DNA of 64,000 nucleotides from Rotaria macrura. Lineage: Eukaryota; Rotifera; Eurotatoria; Philodinida; Philodinidae. Position numbers and translations under genes: made by a program. The stretch is taken from the NCBI GenBank assembly GCA_900239685.1, contig OENT01000216.1, positions 95,983 to 159,982 on the forward strand, given 5' to 3'. Positions 61,419 to 64,000 of the stretch are shown here, one piece after another. Below the pieces are notes generated by a model. The model was not told where the DNA came from. It made no database searches and worked only from the letters and a program-made list of their open reading frames with translations. Position 1 is the first letter of the stretch; every line of letters begins with the position of its first letter.

Positions 61419-63927
61419 ATGTCGACAAACATTCAAATAATTCTCTATCGTGTCAACAACACTCAAGAATCCATCAGAAAGGAATTTGAAGAATATGTCA
61501 TTCTTTCCTTTGCAGAACGGCAATCGTGCCTGAATTATGTTCAATCAATGTCCAAAACGGACACGATATTTTTAATTATGTCGCCAATGGATGTGATGAA
61601 AATCTTGAACATTATTCATGACTTACGACAAGTGGACTTCGTCTTCATTTACAGTTCAGATCCAAAATATAAGCCAAATGAAGATTTATTTGAGAGATAT
61701 TGTAAAATCATTGACATATTTTATCGATGTACAGATTTAGTACAATCAATTCGAGAAAATATTGGTTTATTAGTTCAACAATCTGAATCATTCAAATTCT
61801 ATGAGAAGTATCAGAAGTCCACGCGCGACCTGTCCAAAGAAGCCGGTGCATTTCTACGGTTACGTCTATTCAAAGATGTAGTATGACACTTGCCACACAA
61901 TGAACAAGCCAAAGAGGAAATGATCGAAGCTCTTAAGTTAAGGTATCGAAATAATCGAACACAATTGAAACACATTGAAAGATTCAAATGTGCATACCAA
62001 TATAAAAGTACTGTTCAATGGTACACGGGACAGGTATTTTTATACCAGCAACTTAATAGAGCATTACGCACTGAAGATATTAATGTTCTTCATACGTTTC
62101 GTTACTTCATTCATGATATTTCGAGGCAAATTGAAGAAGAGTTTAAGCAGCAACGAGAAGATTTCAATTAAAAAAAAACATTGTATCGTGGCATTCAGTT
62201 ATTCAATACTGAGGTGAAAAAATTAGAATCAAATAAGGGTAAATTTCTATCAACTAATGGATATGCATGGATGAGTTTCTCTATAGAAGCAGCTCTCGTA
62301 TTTGCAAATGTACCGATTAGTAAAGAACAAGTAAATGTTATGTTTATAAATGAATATGATTTCAAGAAAATCAAGTCGATCAAGGTGGATAGTACCGCTC
62401 ATTTGAGTGAACATCAAACTGAAGAAGAAATTCTTTTCGACATGAATGCATCATTCTTATTGCAGTCAGTTACGAGAAATCTCTCATCCAATAAGATAGT
62501 AGTCAAAATGATAGCAAGCGATGAAGGATCTGACATTGCAAATGAATACATTGAAGAAAATAGAACTTGTATGAATTACAGCGACGCAGTACTCGTATTC
62601 GGGTATCTTCTAGCGGAGATTGGCCATAATATGATAAATCTCAATGCTATTTGAATCGGTTGCTAGAAAAACCGAAAGAGGAGGATGTACCATTGATTTA
62701 CTATTGTTTAAGTGTCATCAAATATTACAAAGGAGATTATGATGCAACTCTAAACTATTATCAAGATTTCTATGCTAGATTAGTCAAAATTGCTCCCCCT
62801 TGTCAAGAAACGTCGTCCTTTGTACGTAATGATATTGGTTCCATTTTTAAAATACGTGGACAATATGACGTTGCTTTAAATTACTTTGAGCGTGCTCTGA
62901 AAATAATAGAGACCCATTCGAATCATCATCCAGTAGCTCACATTTTGGGCAATATGGGCAATACATATCGAATCCAAAGTGACTATGACCTTGCCTTATC
63001 CTATCAAAATAAATGGCGTAAAATATGACAAAAATATTTGCCTCGTCTTTATAAAGAACTTGCTGAAGTATTGAATAATATTGCAGTCATATATAGTGAT
63101 AAAGATCAACTGGATAAAGCTTTGGAGTATCATCAAAGAAGTTTAAAATGAACGAACAGTGTCTTCCTGCTGATCATGATAATATTTCGGTGAGTGCAAT
63201 TCAGGTTGCCAACTTTATAAACAATCAAGGAAAATTCAACGATGATCTTGATTATTATATTCGTGCCCTCAAAATCAGAGCAACTGTTTTTCCAAATAGT
63301 CATCCGAACATTGCTACGAGTTACAGTTCTGTCGGACAAACGTATTATTTAAAGCCCAATTATGATCTTGCATTGGAATATCTTAAGAAGTCTTTATAGA
63401 TATGAGAGAAACTATCGCCGAATGTTAATGATACGAATCTAGTTGATATTTAAAATATCTTGGTTTAGTATTGATTAAACAAGATAGATGTCGCGATGCT
63501 TTATTGCATTTACAACGTGCTTTGAAAATCAGTGAATCGATATATCCTGTTGGGTATGCAATATTGACAGACTGTTTGACAAATATTGGTATTGCTTATT
63601 CTGATATGAATAAGTATAGCGATGCATTCAAATATTTCGAAAAAGCTGTTGAAACTGAATCTCATAATAGAAGCCAACCTAATCTTATTCAATTAGCTCT
63701 TAACTACGAGAGCATGGGTATTTGTCGATGCCGCCACGTTGATGAGACGATTGGATTAAAATATCGTATGAACACTGTCAGAATAATTGATCAAGCACAT
63801 CCTCGCCCTCACTATGCCGATTGGATCGATACAGTCGTCACGGTCGTCTTTGATAAAGAACTCTTTGATGCTGCTCTAGATTGTTATTTGGTTAGTTTGA
63901 ATATGAAAGCCAAATGTTTACCAAGTA
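61419..63927 (+). pseudogene. Broken ADP-ribosyltransferase-TPR gene (bdelloid-expanded family)
   Basis: One reading runs from MSTNIQIILYRV through a receiver-like N-terminal domain, a helical linker, an arginine ADP-ribosyltransferase domain and about ten kinesin-light-chain-type TPRs of roughly 42 aa. ART landmarks: LYRGIQLF (first-strand Arg), LSTNGYAWMSFSIEAALVFA (STS region, altered to WMS) and TEEEILFDM (E-x-E intact). TPRs: YYKGDYDATLNYYQDF, IRGQYDVALNYFERALKI, IQSDYDLALSYQNK, DKDQLDKALEYHQRSL, MNKYSDAFKYFEKAVE. Damage: in-frame stops at 61884 (TGA), 62169 (TAA) and 63026 (TGA), a frameshift near 62630, another in the A-run near 63147, and further breaks at 63397-63475. Reading stays protein-like across each break, so this is a decayed gene rather than a missed intron. 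The family transfers ADP-ribose from NAD+ to arginine. Confidence 0.85.
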
Positions 63928-64000
63928 GGGGTGACCCTTTATTTTTATTTTCCTTTAAAATAAAGGATAAAGATAAATGATTAATTTATCTTTATTTTTT
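63928..64000. mobile_element. Probable left end of a hAT-like insertion, cut by the window edge
   Basis: TPR coding sequence stops abruptly at ...TTACCAAG and is followed by TAGGGGTGACCC, like the TAGGG-type ends of the two hAT-like elements in this window, then AT-rich foldback sequence (AAAGATAAATGATTAATTTATCTTT). The right end and target duplication lie outside the window. Confidence 0.5.

Overview
The window looks like nuclear DNA of a bdelloid rotifer (Rotaria/Adineta-like). This is inferred from AT-rich sequence, genes cut by many GT-AG introns of about 50-65 nt, metazoan-type genes (Orai, KChIP, CHMP3, MLF), a TIR/SAM protein, an ADP-ribosyltransferase-TPR gene of the type expanded in bdelloids, and an intronless Dug3-like gene with a fungal/bacterial look. 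One ambiguous base lies at 1723. Most real genes are multi-exon, so exon joins below were worked out by hand from splice signals, reading phase and family resemblance.

Layout. 1409-5330 (+): SARM1-like protein with order ARM, TIR, SAM, C-terminal membrane anchor. 8269-9282 (-): Dug3-like class II glutamine amidotransferase. 11585-11843: hAT-like MITE. 13720-14385 (+): myeloid leukemia factor. 14517-14764 (-) and 16095-16389 (+): two divergent Pmp3/UPF0057 genes, both 61 aa. 20886-21527 (-): PRXL2-type thioredoxin-fold protein. 22937-23899 (+): ESCRT-III CHMP3/Vps24. 26394-28483 (-): KChIP-type protein with degenerate EF-hands. 28.5-41 kb: gene-poor, with a possible small broken gene, a decayed mariner transposase and a palindromic MITE. 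41032-41754 (+): Orai calcium channel, 5' end missing. 47815-50263 (+): unidentified 652-aa protein in ten exons. About 50400-50790: long imperfect foldback. 52145-55761 (+): gene whose 3' half is a STING cyclic-dinucleotide-binding domain, preceded by a TIR/SEFIR-like Rossmann segment and a helical segment. 57923-58379: hAT MITE with perfect 8-bp target duplication. 61419-63927 (+): broken ADP-ribosyltransferase-TPR gene, apparently interrupted by another hAT-like end at the window edge.

Biology. The theme most worth following is innate immunity and NAD+ metabolism: an ARM-TIR-SAM protein with the NADase glutamate in place, a TIR-like-STING fusion, and an ADP-ribosyltransferase-TPR relic. 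The STING fusion has an unknown gene and a foldback (possible dsRNA source) directly upstream. Orai and KChIP are calcium-signalling parts with unusual residues. Pmp3, the Dug3-like enzyme and PRXL2 fit membrane-stress and thiol/redox roles, of interest in animals that tolerate desiccation. Large parts of the window hold no gene that can be supported.
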